Source of the DNA: Ascaris suum
Taxonomy: Eukaryota; Nematoda; Chromadorea; Rhabditida; Ascarididae
Direction: 5' to 3'
NCBI GenBank assembly: GCA_013433145.1
Contig: CM024185.1
Location: 6,427,001 to 6,491,000 of the forward strand
Length of the DNA stretch: 64,000 bases
Positions 27,411 to 60,859 of this stretch are shown here, piece after piece (the first letter of the stretch is position 1; the number at the start of each line of letters is the position of its first letter). The notes beneath the pieces were generated by a model. That model saw only the letters and a list, made by a program, of their open reading frames with translations, was not told the DNA's origin and did not search any database. Both the position numbers and the translations under genes were made by a program.

Positions 27411-27412
<2 letters not shown>
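26478..27412. other. Intergenic stretch, no supported gene
   Basis: A possible polyadenylation signal (GAAATAAAATT) lies at about 27225, far from the upstream stop. Short frames on both strands lack support. Confidence 0.45.

Positions 27413-27501
<89 letters not shown>
27413..27501. repeat. (TA)n microsatellite, about 88 bp, longest in the window
   Basis: Uninterrupted TA dinucleotides in intergenic DNA, directly flanked by A+T-rich sequence. Confidence 0.95.
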
Positions 27502-27506
<5 letters not shown>

Positions 27507-27631
27507 TCTGAATTAAAGAAGAAATAGGAAAGAAACCAATAAATGAAAGGAAAAACGAAATGAGTACGATTCGTTGGGTACTTTAAACTGATACAATTCG
27601 CAATGAACTCGATTTTTGAATGCGATTGAAT

Positions 27632-27855
27632 TTATTTGCCACTGCGGTTTGGGTGGCATCGTCGAGAGTACAGATTAAACTTAGTGCAGATGTTGTCTAT
27701 CACACCCGGAACTGAATTCAACTCATAAGGCATGGGGACAGGCTGAACTCGGTCCTGGCTGCGCTTGCGGTCTCTCGGACCAGTCAGGTTTCATCCATCT
27801 CATCGTCTTCATCGGTTAAATTCGGTCACCGTCGAGACCATATTTAAACTCGGAC
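27632..27855 (-). pseudogene. Broken minus-strand coding remnant, unrecognised
   Basis: The reverse strand carries a segment richer in G+C than its surroundings, with three successive coding-like frames. They are SEFKYGLDGDR; LTDEDDEMDE; and NLTGPRDRKRSQDRVQPVPM, continuing PYELNSVPGVIDNICTKFNL and YSRRCHPNRSGK-stop (stop at 27632-27634). Each hand-over needs a one-base shift. No acceptor or intron-sized gap separates the frames. It may be a decayed gene end or an exon with sequencing indels. A second coding-like minus-strand frame (SERREIAKESIKQ before a GTAAAC donor) lies at about 28440-28510 and could belong to it. Product unknown. Confidence 0.35.
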
Positions 27856-30800
27856 CAAAGAGTAACTGATTAGATGAAGGTTTTTGAGGAAATAGATCAA
27901 ATTGGTCGTTTAACGAGTAAAATTACAGGTTGGATTTTTGGGAATTGTGTTGAATATCTCAAATATAGCACATCTATTGTCAGTGTAGTTCCAGTCGGCT
28001 TGTTAACCGTTTAAATTTAATGGTTGTCGAAAATAGTATTTGCAAAAAGCTTCAAAAATTTCGATGTTCTGTTCGAAAAAACCTCGTGAGCTGTTTTAAA
28101 CAGCAATGTTCGGTGTCCGCTATGAGCTTCACTGTTTAAGATGCTTTTTTGAATATGCTTCAAATTGTTTTGAAAACGTTCAGGTTGGAACTCGCTTAGA
28201 ATTATTTAAATTTTGGGCTTTTTTAAAGTTTGAGCCTGTTTAAGGTTTGAGCCTGTTCAAAAAAGAAAAATTCATCGTTTGGTTTGAACTTCGCTAAAAT
28301 GCGAAAAAATTAATGATATTAGCGTACTGTTTTCTTTCATTGCATATTTTTCGTTGCTATGATTTATGCTCTTGCTGTGTGAAAGCACCGTGAGTTGTGA
28401 TATTGCAAACTGGCAATAAATCCTTGTTCAGTGACGTCACGATCTTGCATACCTGTTCATCGTTTACCTGTTTAATGCTCTCCTTTGCTATTTCCCTCCG
28501 TTCAGATGTACATTTTTCCACATGGAAATGTGCCATTTGACTCTCCATCCAGCTCATTCTGCTTGCTTATCTCCATTTTGTCTTCCTCTTATTATATTTT
28601 ACCGGTGCTTTGTCTCATTTGAACGGTCTTTGCTCGATTAAACCGCATATCATTCTCGCTATGTTTGTTTCTGAATTGATCGTACTTCATGAAGTATCCT
28701 TGACGATAACGAGGTATCCCTGAATTAATTTATCCTTGTTGGCGATTGCACTACCTTGAGGTATTGGTTCATGTGTGCAGGTAAACGTATTGCGATATGG
28801 TGGCATATGTAACAGATATATGCAATAAAAGATTGAAAAAAATGACCATATAGGGTGATCCATCAAGCATATATGTACATCCATGGGAATGGGAAGTGAA
28901 GGCAGTACAATGAAAGCCTATGCGATAGAAAAGTGTTCGAGTCACTCTTGAAATATATGGAGGAAGTGTTATAGTCACTCAAATATTTTTCAGGATCGCA
29001 TTAATCTGAACATGTTCTGGATGTCTCAACGCTGCATGTCGTGATAAATCGGGTACCACTTTGGTCAAAGTATGAGTTCTATAAGTTCGTAGCACAGAGA
29101 AGAAACGTTTTCTTAGGCATCTTCCAGGGTCAGTTGGGCTAGCTTGAGCTCGTTTGCCAGTTTTACGTTATTCTGCTTAACAGGACAATTTAAGGACAAA
29201 TTTGTGAGTCGCTCATTGAAAAGATTTATTAGTGATGAGACAGGTTCTTTCCTAGTGGATCGGTATTAAGGTGAAGTTGTGCGCGGATGGTTATGCAAGT
29301 CTTTGAAGCTGTTCATGTGGGGTATGCAACTGAACAAAACCTACAAGCCTTGTAGCAGTAAAGAGGGCTTGTAACGGAAGTGAGATGCTCGTAATCCTGA
29401 GGGCAGGCTTGCCCACCACTAGCACTGAGGTTTTCGTCACCTCTTTGAAATTGGCTCCTATGTTATTCGCAACTCCCGCAACGATTGTTCCTGAGATGAA
29501 CTGTGTGCGTTTTGTGATCGCTAAGTTCAGCTGATGGCAGTCACAAACAGCAATTCAGATCCATTAAGGTTATTCAGGGATGGGAGCGGAGGATGAGTTG
29601 TACGGGACTGTGTAGGTTCGAGGAATTATTTATTTATTTGATGATGGCTGTGACGATACACATCTTATGTTCTGTTTTTAATTTCAGGATAAAACCTCTT
29701 CTCTGCTCCCTTATCGGTATGGCGGATAAAACACAACTGTTTTGTTCGAGTTTCCCAGCCTCATAGAATGAGGCATAGAAATGTTTTTAGGTCATAGTGT
29801 TCAAAGTTTTTTTTTCGATTGCACTGTTGAATCTTTTTTCTTTCCCTCCGTCTCCCCATCCTCCTCCTCCCACTTCCTCCCTCGATGAGGAATCCATTTC
29901 TTGCATAATCAACCCTCGTTTATTTATTTATTGACCCGTCAAAATGCAACCATCAATAAATACAAGCATGGCAGATTATGTAGGTCTGGGCAGCATAAGA
30001 AAAAACTAAGAGCAAAATTTGTCATTCACTTGCATATCTTGGTTACTCATTTTTTGCGCAGGTCGTTTAAATGAATCGGAGATTTAATGAGAGAAAAGCT
30101 TTCCCGAGATGTTTAGACGATACCTTTCAAACTTAACAGGTAGGTAAGTAATCAGTTTTTAGCGTCCATCCTGCAATGATAAATCCTGCAATGTGCTTTT
30201 TTGATGTGTTGGTTGTATATTTTATTCAGTAATGATATTACCCTTCTGCATGCGATTTTTAATGTAAAGTGCATGGGATTCTGCATTTGACACTATTTTG
30301 TCTGTTGAAAAAAGAGTCTCATCGTGCCAGGGGACCGTTGTTGTGGCGCCATCTGATCCTTCTTATGTTTGCTCACCAAAATCTTGGAGGTAAAACTCAC
30401 CCTTTAGTTCAGTCAAGAATCCCTGAGTCCCATTGACAGCACTTCATCAGTCAGGGATCCTTGATGGTACTGGACTCTTCGACCACCCCACTCGATCCGT
30501 CCTCTGAGTGTCATGCCCTCAGAGAAATTACTGCAGTTTTACACAAACTTCTACGAGAATCACTTGGAGAAATTTTTGCCATCCTTCGCCGTAAGACAGC
30601 AAATTCCCATGGTTAAGTTCAGATGATTAAAAAAATAAAAGCGCAGTCATTGAATCAATGAATCTTTCGCATGCAAGCACCAACCGTGGAACTTCGAAAT
30701 TCATAATGGGGGGGGGGGGGGGAGAGGGAGTGATTACAAAGTATTATGCATTCCGGCCAGATAACTCAAAAACTCCACTTGCTTGGCAAATTGCCGTGCT

Positions 30801-31052
30801 AGAAATTTGAATATTTTTCTTGTGAGGCGGTCGTATGCTTGGGAATTGTGCTCTATTTTGCCTCCAATTTAACTTTCCCTGATGAATTTTTCCCGGAAGA
30901 TTTACCTGCAAGAGATTGTTATTGGATTAGTTAGCAATAGGATTGTGTGCATTGATTTAGCGTTTATATTAATTTATAATAAAATGTTATGGTGATTCAT
31001 TAGTGGTCCTGAAGTGTTTAATGATAAGCATTATGTAAATTTCAGGTGCACA
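27856..31052. other. Intergenic stretch, no firmly supported gene
   Basis: About 3.2 kb before the ERH start. A minus-strand frame at 28357-28557 has some coding character, but its upstream part shifts frame, so it is not called separately. A 15-G tract sits at 30708. Confidence 0.45.
30708..30722 (+). repeat. Poly-G tract, 15 G
   Basis: Uninterrupted run of 15 G about 330 bp upstream of the ERH start codon. Confidence 0.85.
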
Positions 31053-32541
31053 ATGTCACATACAATCCTTCTAATGCAACCGACCGCACGTCACGATTCA
31101 CGCTCTTGGACTGATTTCGAATCGCTAACCGAATGCATTGAAGGTAACGTCCTTTCCATCGTTCCTCTTGCTTTTGCAATATTACTTTGACCTGCATATG
31201 GTTGCGGTTTGACATAAAATATGACTCGTAAGGTACCAGGTCCGAGTGGAGTACATCTCCACCATGTTGAGTTCATGGCGCGTAATCCGGATTTTGGTAC
31301 AACGCTTTCCTTCCAATAAAAACATTAGTATCGGATACCTTCTTCTGCATTCAACGCTTTTTTGATCCCGCTACTTTAAAGCTGATTCAAACCCAACCAT
31401 TTGGCACGGAGATGGAGCTCTCGACAGAGAACATGACGGGGAACGGACGTCTCGATCCGATTAATCCTAGAGGAATTTCAGGAGGAAATATATTTACATA
31501 TGTAATGTAATTGTGTTTATGCAATATATAATTGTGTAGGACAAGAAAAATTGTCCCAGAAACCATGAAATTTGTCGAGTCGGCAGTAAAATTCCATCAC
31601 AACGCGTTTATTCTCTAAAAGTACTTGAGCGTAATCATAACTAAAACCAACCAGCAAAATCCATTCGCTGCGGGCCACGTTGTGGCCAAAAAACAAATTC
31701 GTATTGACAGTTGAGAACATATATAGACATCGATGCAATGTTACTTTTTGCAACATCTTTCAGCGCAATAAATAAACCTTCAATCAGTCATTTCTAAAAG
31801 TCGTATAAATCTCAAATCGAAAAGTCAATAAATCATAAAGATATAAAATTTTTGAGTTGCAGTTTCTCAAAAGCTGAACAAACCACTCAGATGTTTGCTT
31901 ATTCCAGGTAAGCATTCTGTAAAAACATTCTGATAAACACCTATTACCTTGTAATAAAATCTGTAAACGGCCCACAGGTGAGGCAGACGGAAGGTCGTGC
32001 AAAGTTTTTCAAAAGTATAAAAATTTTATGTGGAGTTGAAGTGGTAGGTAGACGATTGAAGCAGGATTCAATATGAGGTCCTTGGCTGATTTCTGACTTC
32101 AATAAACGACGTCATGTTGCTGCATAACAGAACTAGTATGACTTTATTTCTTATCCAGAGACATTCATCTTCCTAGCCTTGATCGGTGTGGTCGTTGCCG
32201 GGTCTATATTCTGGAAACTCATTCTACGCCCCAATTTCCTTTGCTTTTCATAATGGAACTATAGGCGGACGTGTGCATGGAAATTATCCTCGTTCATCAA
32301 TTATTTTTTACTTTAAGGTGTTTGTCAAATATTCGAGGAGAACCTGAAAAAGTTGAATCCGGATTCCGCATCGATCACCTATGATGTGCAAAATTTATTC
32401 GATTTTATTGATCGCTTGGCTGATCTATCATGTCTCGTTTGGCAGAGTGATCTCGAGGCTTATACTGCACACAACAAAGAATGGATCAAAGATCAGATCT
32501 ATACCCTTCTTCGTAAACAAGCATCCACATCGTCCAGATGA
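31053..32541 (+). CDS. erh: Enhancer of rudimentary homologue (ERH)
   Basis: Two exons, 31053-31143 and 32318-32541, join in phase to give 104 aa, the exact usual length of ERH. Exon 1 starts [20 protein letters not shown] and ends ESLTECIE. Exon 2 contains [19 protein letters not shown], then [20 protein letters not shown] and [15 protein letters not shown]. All are conserved ERH blocks over the whole length. ERH is a small dimeric nuclear protein; in C. elegans the ERH family works in small-RNA complexes, and elsewhere in meiotic mRNA elimination and splicing. An acceptor TTTCAG ends 8 bases before the ATG, fitting a 5' untranslated intron or a spliced-leader site. The single intron is about 1.2 kb and uses a TTTAAG acceptor instead of CAG. 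The gene appears intact. Confidence 0.95.
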
Positions 32542-34934
32542 TTCGAGAGCTTTTTGCCTTCTCTTTCATCTCTGTCATATTGCACTCGTTTTGCGGCACT
32601 GTTCACATGTAAACATAAAGATCTGTTGGTTTTTTTCTTTTTTTGGTGACATTTTATGAACTTTTTCTATTGTTTATTTATTGATGGCGGTGATATCGGG
32701 GAGGAGGTAGGAGACTAAGGATGTGAATTGGGTGAGGGGTGGGGAAAGGGGAAGGGCAAAACGGTCATCTCTCTATCGGTCTTGTCTTAGACCGGGAGAT
32801 TGATGGCTACTTTCGCAAAATTATCTTTCGGAGTCATGTATATATAGGCTTTATAGTTTTTACTATATGTAAATCATTTCTTTCTACTTTTGTCTATGGA
32901 AAGGAAGGTTTGCTAAGAGCAGTCGACGATGACTGGCTTCAAATTGTGGCCTTTCATATGTTCGCATATTGCCTCAAGGAGCGAGCTGCAAAGTGGTCAG
33001 ATTTGTGACCAGCATAGACCTCACAGGCAATTATCGGCACCTACAAGTAGGTCTCTGATGATCGATGCAGACAACGCACAAGATGACCATGGCAGTAAGT
33101 TGTGGTCGTTATGCTGGAAGGTCTTGTGCTTAGGTGCTAAGTGCTTGCGGTGTGTGATCCGTTTCGTTGATTTTCCGCACCGATAGGTGTCTTATTAAGT
33201 GACATACTTGACAGGTCGTTGGCAGGTCACTTGAGGTGACACTTAATGATAATTTATAGTGACATCTGTAGTGGAAAGCTGTTTCATGGTTTTGTTTTTC
33301 TGTTGCTGTTTTGAATATATTTGCAATAAAGTCGACTGATTTTTCCTCATTGAGTATTATAATGGTACAATCCATCTCTGTATCGGTAACTTGCGCTCGT
33401 TATTAGTGGTGGAACAACCGCTGCAAATTGATGAGATTCTGAAGGTCGTTTCGATCTCTTATATACCTCCTTCCTCCTTCCTCTCCCTATCCCTCATCTC
33501 CTGCCACTTATAACGATTGTCCAACCATAACAAAGGTGGCTTCTAAATGGTGACATGTTGCTCAGCATAGAAGGAGGCAGAGATTACAGGTTGCAAAAGA
33601 TCGCCGATTAGAGGAAGAGGGTAACCAAGTCCCGTGTCGTCCTTACAGTGGTATCTGCGATACCGTTCTTTTTATAGATATTCGTAAGAAGGAGTATATC
33701 TGTTAAAAGGTCACCTCCTAAGCAATGAGGAGGACGTTACTTGTACATGTCTTTGTCAGAAATTGATTTCATTCTGTTCTAGTCATTTAGGTGTCAGAGT
33801 TTTTATATGGGGGCTTCGAGGGGTTATGGAGCATGCTGATCTATTTTAAGGAGCTCGAAATCAGAGAACCACTAGTGAACTTTCGTTTGGCATTTACTGG
33901 ACTAGTGATTGTTGCTATCGAAAGTGGATGAAACCGACTATAAATTTTGTATCACGTTTCGATATGCCTGAACAACTTTTAATCAAAGGGGGGGAGGGGT
34001 GGGGGGAGGTCAAGAAATAATTGCGGATATCTGCTCATCTTATGCAGCTTCTTTCATTTTTTTTTCTTAATATTTGCATTGATGGAAATGAATGTTGATG
34101 TATTTGATCCGAACCCGGGAAAATGCATCAAAACTTCACCAACAATCTTTTCTTGGTGGGGCTGTCTTTATTTTATTTTGTCTTTATTTTTTCTGTTATT
34201 TTGAAATCTTCGTGAGGTCGCTGACTTTTCGGACTTGATTAATGCTTAATTGTCAAAAGTACCCTTGTCTTTATTCTTTGACGCGTCGCTTCAAGAGTAT
34301 AGGTGTTTGAAAAGTGCTCAGGATTGAAACGGGCAGGACGTTGCACTGGAGATACGTTACGGTGACCCGAGAATTTCCTCAAGTTTTAGTCGGTGACTTT
34401 AATATAGGAAGGTATTTGATCAGATGGGTTGTTGACTGTTATTCTGCGATATTTCTAGAATTGTATCTATGAGTGTATTCGTTTAATCATGACGTTCGTC
34501 CTGCAAATTTGACCTGCGGAAGCGATTTGATTGATCCGTTTCCTTCTTGTCGGCTAACTAGGTTGATAGCTTGAGGCGGTGAGAGGAAGGGATCTGTGAA
34601 TAAAAGTTGTGGATGAAAACACGGCGGCAAGATTTCACAGGCCGCTTTCAGTTGCCCTATTGTCATAGAGGTATGATCCGATCAAGCAATGTGGCACTGC
34701 CATTTCTGTTTTAAAGGCAACCCCATAAGAGGTGACTGCTGGTTGTTGGGTATACTAAGTGATCTGTTAGCGTTATGTGATTTCTTTGATTTGCGCGCCT
34801 CAAACGTAATGTTTTAGCGAAGTCTTCACTAATTGCGATGTCAGCGTTAAGCTTATGTGGTGCGTCTAGGAGCCAAGGATGTTTCAGGTGTGTTACCAAT
34901 ATTTCAGGCGTTATTGGAAGGGAAGTGATGTGTA
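32542..34934. other. Intergenic stretch, no supported gene
   Basis: About 2.4 kb between ERH and MED8 with no coding exon. A G-rich stretch lies at 33988-34010. The final acceptor (AATATTTCAG, ending 34907) belongs to the MED8 leader. Confidence 0.5.
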
Positions 34935-37865
34935 ATGAATGCCCCTGTGGGTACGGTATTCGGTCATCAAGAGGATCCTGAAAAATTCACACAAGCAGTA
35001 GCACATATTGAGAGCAAAGCACTTGATATCAAGAGCAATATCGAGCAACTGCTATTCATGCTGGATCTACAGGAAAAAGTTCCCTGGTAAGTTTTTTCTT
35101 AACTTCTAGAATTTAGAATTAGAGAAGCTAACGGAAAGGCGATGACAATCGCCTAGTAGTTATGAATCCTGACAAGAAATGCGAAATTTTGTGAGGGAAT
35201 GAGAGAATAGGAGAGGCAACACAAATCCTATAGTTAGAATCAAATTCATTAAAGTGATTGCGATTAATAAAAAAAACTTCATGATGAATCGTAGATACCG
35301 TTTGTTGTTACTCGATGTGATTTTCTTTGTGGTTTTTATTTGTTGCAATAGAAAATCCGCTTGCAGGCCTGAAATGCTCGACAAATTTTCATCTTTAGCG
35401 AGCGCAATGGCACAGTTACAGTCCGTACTCAGGAAATCGGCACTTCCGTCGGGAGTAGAAGACTTTGGGAAATTGTTGCGGAAGCACCTTCTTGTTCCGC
35501 ATAGACTCTCTAACGACATCGATGCTAATCTTCAGGTTCGTGCTCTCTGATTTTCGATAATATAGGATGTTGGAAAATAAACTGATCTACTACAAGAGAA
35601 AACTTTGACTGTTGGAATCCTCTTTGCCTGAGTAGTAAGGTTTGAGGATTTGGAGTGGTAAGTCCTAGATGCCGGATCGTCGGAGGACTCGATCCTGGTG
35701 CACTCGTTAGCAATAGTTCGCCGTCACGCCGTCGCATTGTACTGTTCCGGCCGGGAAGGTTTGGAATCATGTACTGTTGGATTGCATGTCATTGAATCAT
35801 GTAACCTGTCATTTCAATCTCAGGCAGGACATTGTGCCGTCTTAGATTAGGATGTATGGAATTCCTTTCTGGAGGAATATTAGTGTTTGAATTCTTTGAG
35901 TCTCGATCTTGGTCATTCGGAGATACGTTGCGCTAATGTGAAATCGATTATCCTTATTACCGAAATGCTTAAATAATAAAAGAGAGGATTGGAAGACATT
36001 AATTGAAATGACAGGTTCTGTGGAGTTTTAGTGGCGAATTGATGCGTTTTGATGAACAGCGAAAGCTCCATGTAATGTATCGTTGATTAATCTTCACCGA
36101 TCTCTGGAGGCAGGCGTAGATCGCTTGCCACTGATTTTCCGGAGCACCGCAGATACCCACCGACCTTCATTGGCCGGTGATCGTCCGACTTCCAAGATGC
36201 CATTGTTGACCATCGGTCACGGTGTGCTGGCCGCTAATATTTGGAAAACTGCGTTCATAAAGAAAGAATAAACGCGACATATGATGCAACGTTTCTGTTG
36301 GTGATCTTTTTGATCGTTGATTGAGACATGTATTTTAAGGTGGTTTATTTTGGGGGAGGTGGGGGGGGGGGGAGTGCGAAATGTTGGTTGCAAGAAAGAC
36401 GTCGTCTTTCCGCATGAAACGTTTAATGCCCATATTTTCTTCTCACAGCAATTTGCTGTACTGAGCAATTTCTACGAAAGTTTTAGGCCGCATCACCCTT
36501 GTACGACTTTAATTTATCGCGAATGTTGCTTTTTATTTTCTTGGCACCTCGGCATCGTCTGTTGCAACCGTTAAGGTTATAAGGTTAGAAAGAATCGAGC
36601 AACTATTTTTGCAGCAATCGACGCAAAATCGTGTCCATTGCTGGAATCATGATGTTGCACCGGATTATCTGCGCACAAAGCCGACACCAGAGATGGAGGC
36701 GGATGAAGCGCAATTGGATAGTGAAAAAAATTCGCGCACATTTGATCAGGTAATCCTCACAAATTTATTTCTCACATTTACTCAAATTGTTGGTGGTCTT
36801 AGTGAAATGTCTTCACATATGAGCAGTTGTGGCTGTGCTTTTGTATTAGCAAAGCATAACCGGCCGGATATGGTTTCGTTGATACTTTCATTGAATTGTA
36901 TTTTGTTATTGATTTATTACTTGATGAATATTTTCTATCGAGATTGTTAGCATAGGGTATTATAATTTATAAGGTCATATATGCAAGGCTGGCTTGGGCC
37001 ACTGAGACGGTACTTGCGCTGATTAGTTCAGAGGTACTTGCATAAGGATTTATTTAATATGCTGTTTTATTTGAGGAGGTCGATGCTTGTAGATACTTGT
37101 CTGAAAAAAAAGGTCATGATTTTTGGCTCACTGGCAGTCTTATGCAATTGATTTTGGCTCTTACATTCTCAGGCCTCCCTATGCCTTTTGTTTGTTTTCA
37201 GCCAAACAATGTTTCTTTTGTTAAGCTTGAGAAGGTAACAAGTAGATGGGAGTAGAAGGCTGTTTGACAGCCTCCTTGCAAAGTTACATGTTGTACTCTA
37301 GAAATTGCGATATTTTCGCCGGGTTGAATGGTTTTTTATGACTGGATGCCCTCCTAGTAACGATTCTCAATCATTTTAGCGAAGCAAGGCTGCAAGCCGC
37401 AGGCGAATTTTTTCTTTCATCGTACCCGTTGCTCTGGAAACGAAGGTTTTCTTCCTGTTGACTCTCGTGACTTGCTGAATTTCTGCTCAGTCGGTAGAAA
37501 TGAAAGGTGGACGCGATAGCATCGAAGCAGGTATTGAGTGGAGATGTACCCGGCTTGATTATATTAATTTACAGGTGAATAAACAGATAGTGGCAATGAA
37601 TAAACACTTGGAATCGTTATTGAATTCACTGGCGGATAACGCACGTAGCCAGGCAGATGCACATGCCGATGTTCCAACCTACAACAATCATGACACTCAA
37701 AAATTGGTACGTGCAGTGATCAATGGCGAAGGTTTGCGGCCGACGAGAGGAGCAGTTTCGACGGAGAATACGCAGCAAAACGTTTCGGCTCCAGGCGCAT
37801 CTTCCACTACACACATACCTCCTAGATCTGCGGGGGGTGCTACGGCACAGCAGCAGCGAAGGTAG
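34935..37865 (+). CDS. mdt-8: Mediator complex subunit 8 (MED8/MDT-8)
   Basis: Four exons join in phase: 34935-35086, 35367-35535, 36615-36749 and 37575-37865, giving 248 aa, close to the human protein. Exon 1 encodes the N-terminal helix ([20 protein letters not shown]). Exon 2 starts at the conserved Trp-Pro ([20 protein letters not shown]). Exon 3 carries the signature [20 protein letters not shown]. Exon 4 encodes the C-terminal helix ([20 protein letters not shown]), [20 protein letters not shown], and a Gln/Ala/Ser-rich tail. MED8 is a head-module Mediator subunit that contacts TBP and RNA polymerase II in the nucleus. An acceptor ATTTCAG ends 28 bases before the ATG, so the 5' end may be spliced or trans-spliced. 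The reading frame is intact. Confidence 0.92.
36361..36372 (+). repeat. Poly-G tract, 12 G, in a MED8 intron
   Basis: Uninterrupted run of 12 G, preceded by GGGGGAGGT. Confidence 0.85.
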
Positions 37866-37971
37866 TGCAAGATGTTGCATTGTGATGTAAAATCTTGTAT
37901 GAAGAATGTCTTGCGTATTACTGTCTTTCGAGAGTCTGATTGAAAAATTGCCTTGTATGTACTACGGAGGG

Positions 37972-37977
37972 AATAAA
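37972..37977 (+). terminator. Polyadenylation signal AATAAA for MED8
   Basis: A canonical AATAAA lies 107 bases after the MED8 stop codon, at a typical distance. Confidence 0.55.
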
Positions 37978-38946
37978 GAGAGAGCTAATCCAGAGGACAG
38001 GTGATCGTTCTAAATTTTTTTTATTAGGGAAAGGTGATTGTGCTTATGGCGCCATTCGTATTGTAAATACTCATTAACCCCTTTCTGCTTTTACTCGCAA
38101 ATTGTGTTTGTGCTCATTTTATGACCGTAGGGTTCATATCGCCGCAGCTCATGACCAGAGGTTCCGGAAATGTTACGGTCTTCCAAGGGTAACTTGAATA
38201 AATGCATCCATTGCAATCATGGATTGGTCGGTGTGATGTGCTGCTAACGGACATTATGCCAATTAAAAAAAGCACACCCACATTTCGGGCACTTAGCAAT
38301 CTATCTTTCGGAGTGTTTGATGTCGTGGTTAGGGACATGCATTAAGCGTCTTGCATTCCTCAGTGCAAAGGAAATGCTGTTATTCCTTTCAAAGCGAAAA
38401 ATGCACTAATGCTTTTTTTTGAACGCGCACGAGAAAGAACTTAATTTGTAGTTTTCAGATCCTAAGCAATAAAATTAGGTGATTTTATCGCAGACTTACA
38501 GATTAGGATGTGAAAAATAAGGATTTAAAGTGCATCTTTGTGAAGAATGAGGTTGCAGTTTAGAGGTCAAACAATGGAATTTACCCACTCAGGGCGTCGA
38601 TCATCTTCCTTCTTAGCTAGAAAGCCATCTTTGTGTTCCTTTCGACGAGAATTGATATGTTACGAGCTAGTTTTATTATTGAAATATGCATTTCCCTGTA
38701 TTGTTTTCCTGTCATTTATTTCGCGTCGTATTTTTCGTGGATTTTTTCGACTCTCGATGAAGGTGGCAATTGCTAAGGGTCATCTATATTCTAGGTTTGT
38801 CCACAACCATCGACCCTCGTATGTATGACGAGGTTAATTCTGCGTTAGTGAAGAGTGATACAATTTTGTTGGTAATCGTTATGTCAATGCTTATAACTGA
38901 AGAATCAATGAATGAGAGTGATGGATTTCACATATCGTAGCAGCTC

Positions 38947-39005
38947 GGGTGTCCTGTCTAATTCCGTCGAAAACACCTCAGCTGTCCTGTCTAATTCCGT
39001 CGAAT
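38947..39005. repeat. Direct repeat, 22 bp x 2, 36-bp period
   Basis: TGTCCTGTCTAATTCCGTCG followed by AA occurs twice, separated by 14 bases. Confidence 0.8.
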
Positions 39006-40540
39006 CTGTTGACGATATTAGGATTATTCTTTTATCGTTGTTCGATTGTTTTACCTTCATATCCGTATTTCTTTATTGATACTTTCAATATAGTTGTAAT
39101 ATGACGTTCGTTTATTTGTAATGAAGATATTTGAACGCTATCGCGAAACAGATCTTATGAATCTTCGTCCCCATTTTTGTCTAAGCAGATCGCTTCCGCA
39201 ATGAGGAGCTGGGGTTTCCTTTTTTCCTCAAAAGAATCCTGCGAAATTGTTTGTCATCAATTTTTAGAGATAATTTCTGTTGAAAATTGATATAATTTCA
39301 ACTAGCCGTAATCTTGATTATGGAACGGTTTATTGACCGATCCAAAAAGCACGTATCGTGTCGGCTACTCTGATGCGTTGTCCCACTATAAATAATAGAT
39401 ATACCATTTGATCAATTTTTCTTCATTTTTGCCATATTTTTTTCATTATTACATCCTTTCATATTCATTTGAATATACTTATGTGAGTCGTTTCCAATCA
39501 TAAGAGAAGAGGTGCAATTGCCATTGTTTGTCGCAAATCGAATTCCGTTAATGATATTCGTTGATGTTGGCGTTATTGTTGTTACGATGGTGCGCAATTC
39601 GATCGATATATTTTATTCATCACTAAGGTGTTAATTAAGTGGCGGAAAGGTAAAGGTGGCTCGAGCAACATTTTATCGTCGACCTCAACTGGGCAAACCC
39701 TCATACTGGTCCCGCAAATGTATTCCATTGCAGCCGTTGTTGTTTAGTTTCTTTGTTATATCACAAATAAATATGTCGAAAGTAACTGTTCAATTTCAAT
39801 TCGATAGCGTATTTTCAACGCGATTGTATTACCTCATATTATTGTGTTTTCGATATTCAACATGTTGTATCGCCTATGGAAAAAATTCGTATTGAACGCT
39901 TTGCCTGTGGAAATCTCCGAATCGTTGGGCGTGTGATTGATATATCTACCGGATATGACTGTCAATTGTGGACTGACAGTATCCGGATGCGGTTATCAGT
40001 TGCGAACTGACGACGGGAGGAGGCCTTTTCGTTGATTTCTTTAAAATTTTGTTCGCTCTTTTTTTCAGTCTCACTATCTGGGCACTTGCAAATACTACCC
40101 GAGGAGGGGGAAAAATACAACACCTAGGATATACCTCTTTCGCATTATTTTTGTTTTTATTGCATTGATTGGCTTCGAATTTCCGCGAGAATTTTGCCCG
40201 GTGCTAAGGATCAATTTTTCCATGAAATGTCACATTGCGTCTATTTATCTTCTTTTTTCTTCCCTTGAGGATCCATGGAGAACGTCGAAATATTCTTAAT
40301 TTAATAAATAATAATCTCGGAGCAGTAGCGCTGCTTCTTTCTAAGGTGAAATTGGTTTAGAGGTGATTTTCTTATATTTACTGTGCAACAGTTTTCATTT
40401 GCGTCTAAATGGACTGAGACTGGCAATTTTTTTGGGATTGTTTGACTTTAGGGCGGTTTAGAGCAATTTTTTGCCCATCACAAACTTTTATATCTTCAGG
40501 GGAATTAGGCGATACCGGTTGCTTATTAGAGGTATCGCCG

Positions 40541-60859
<20,319 letters not shown>

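Larger units (their letters stand above)
37866..40498. other. Intergenic stretch between MED8 and PI3-kinase
   Basis: No firmly supported gene. A + strand frame ending at about 39748 (RKGKGGSSNILSSTSTGQTL, then LILVPQMYSIAAVVV-stop) has some coding character but no identified splice partners. The 5' exons of the PI3-kinase gene could lie here. Confidence 0.4.

Noticed and set aside
35160..35519. Minus-strand 119-codon frame
   Set aside because: Antisense of MED8 exon 2 and its flanking intron; the + strand exon has clear homology.
31053..37865. ERH and MED8 as a two-gene operon
   Set aside because: Same strand but about 2.4 kb apart with no short intercistronic spacer; nematode operons are normally far tighter.
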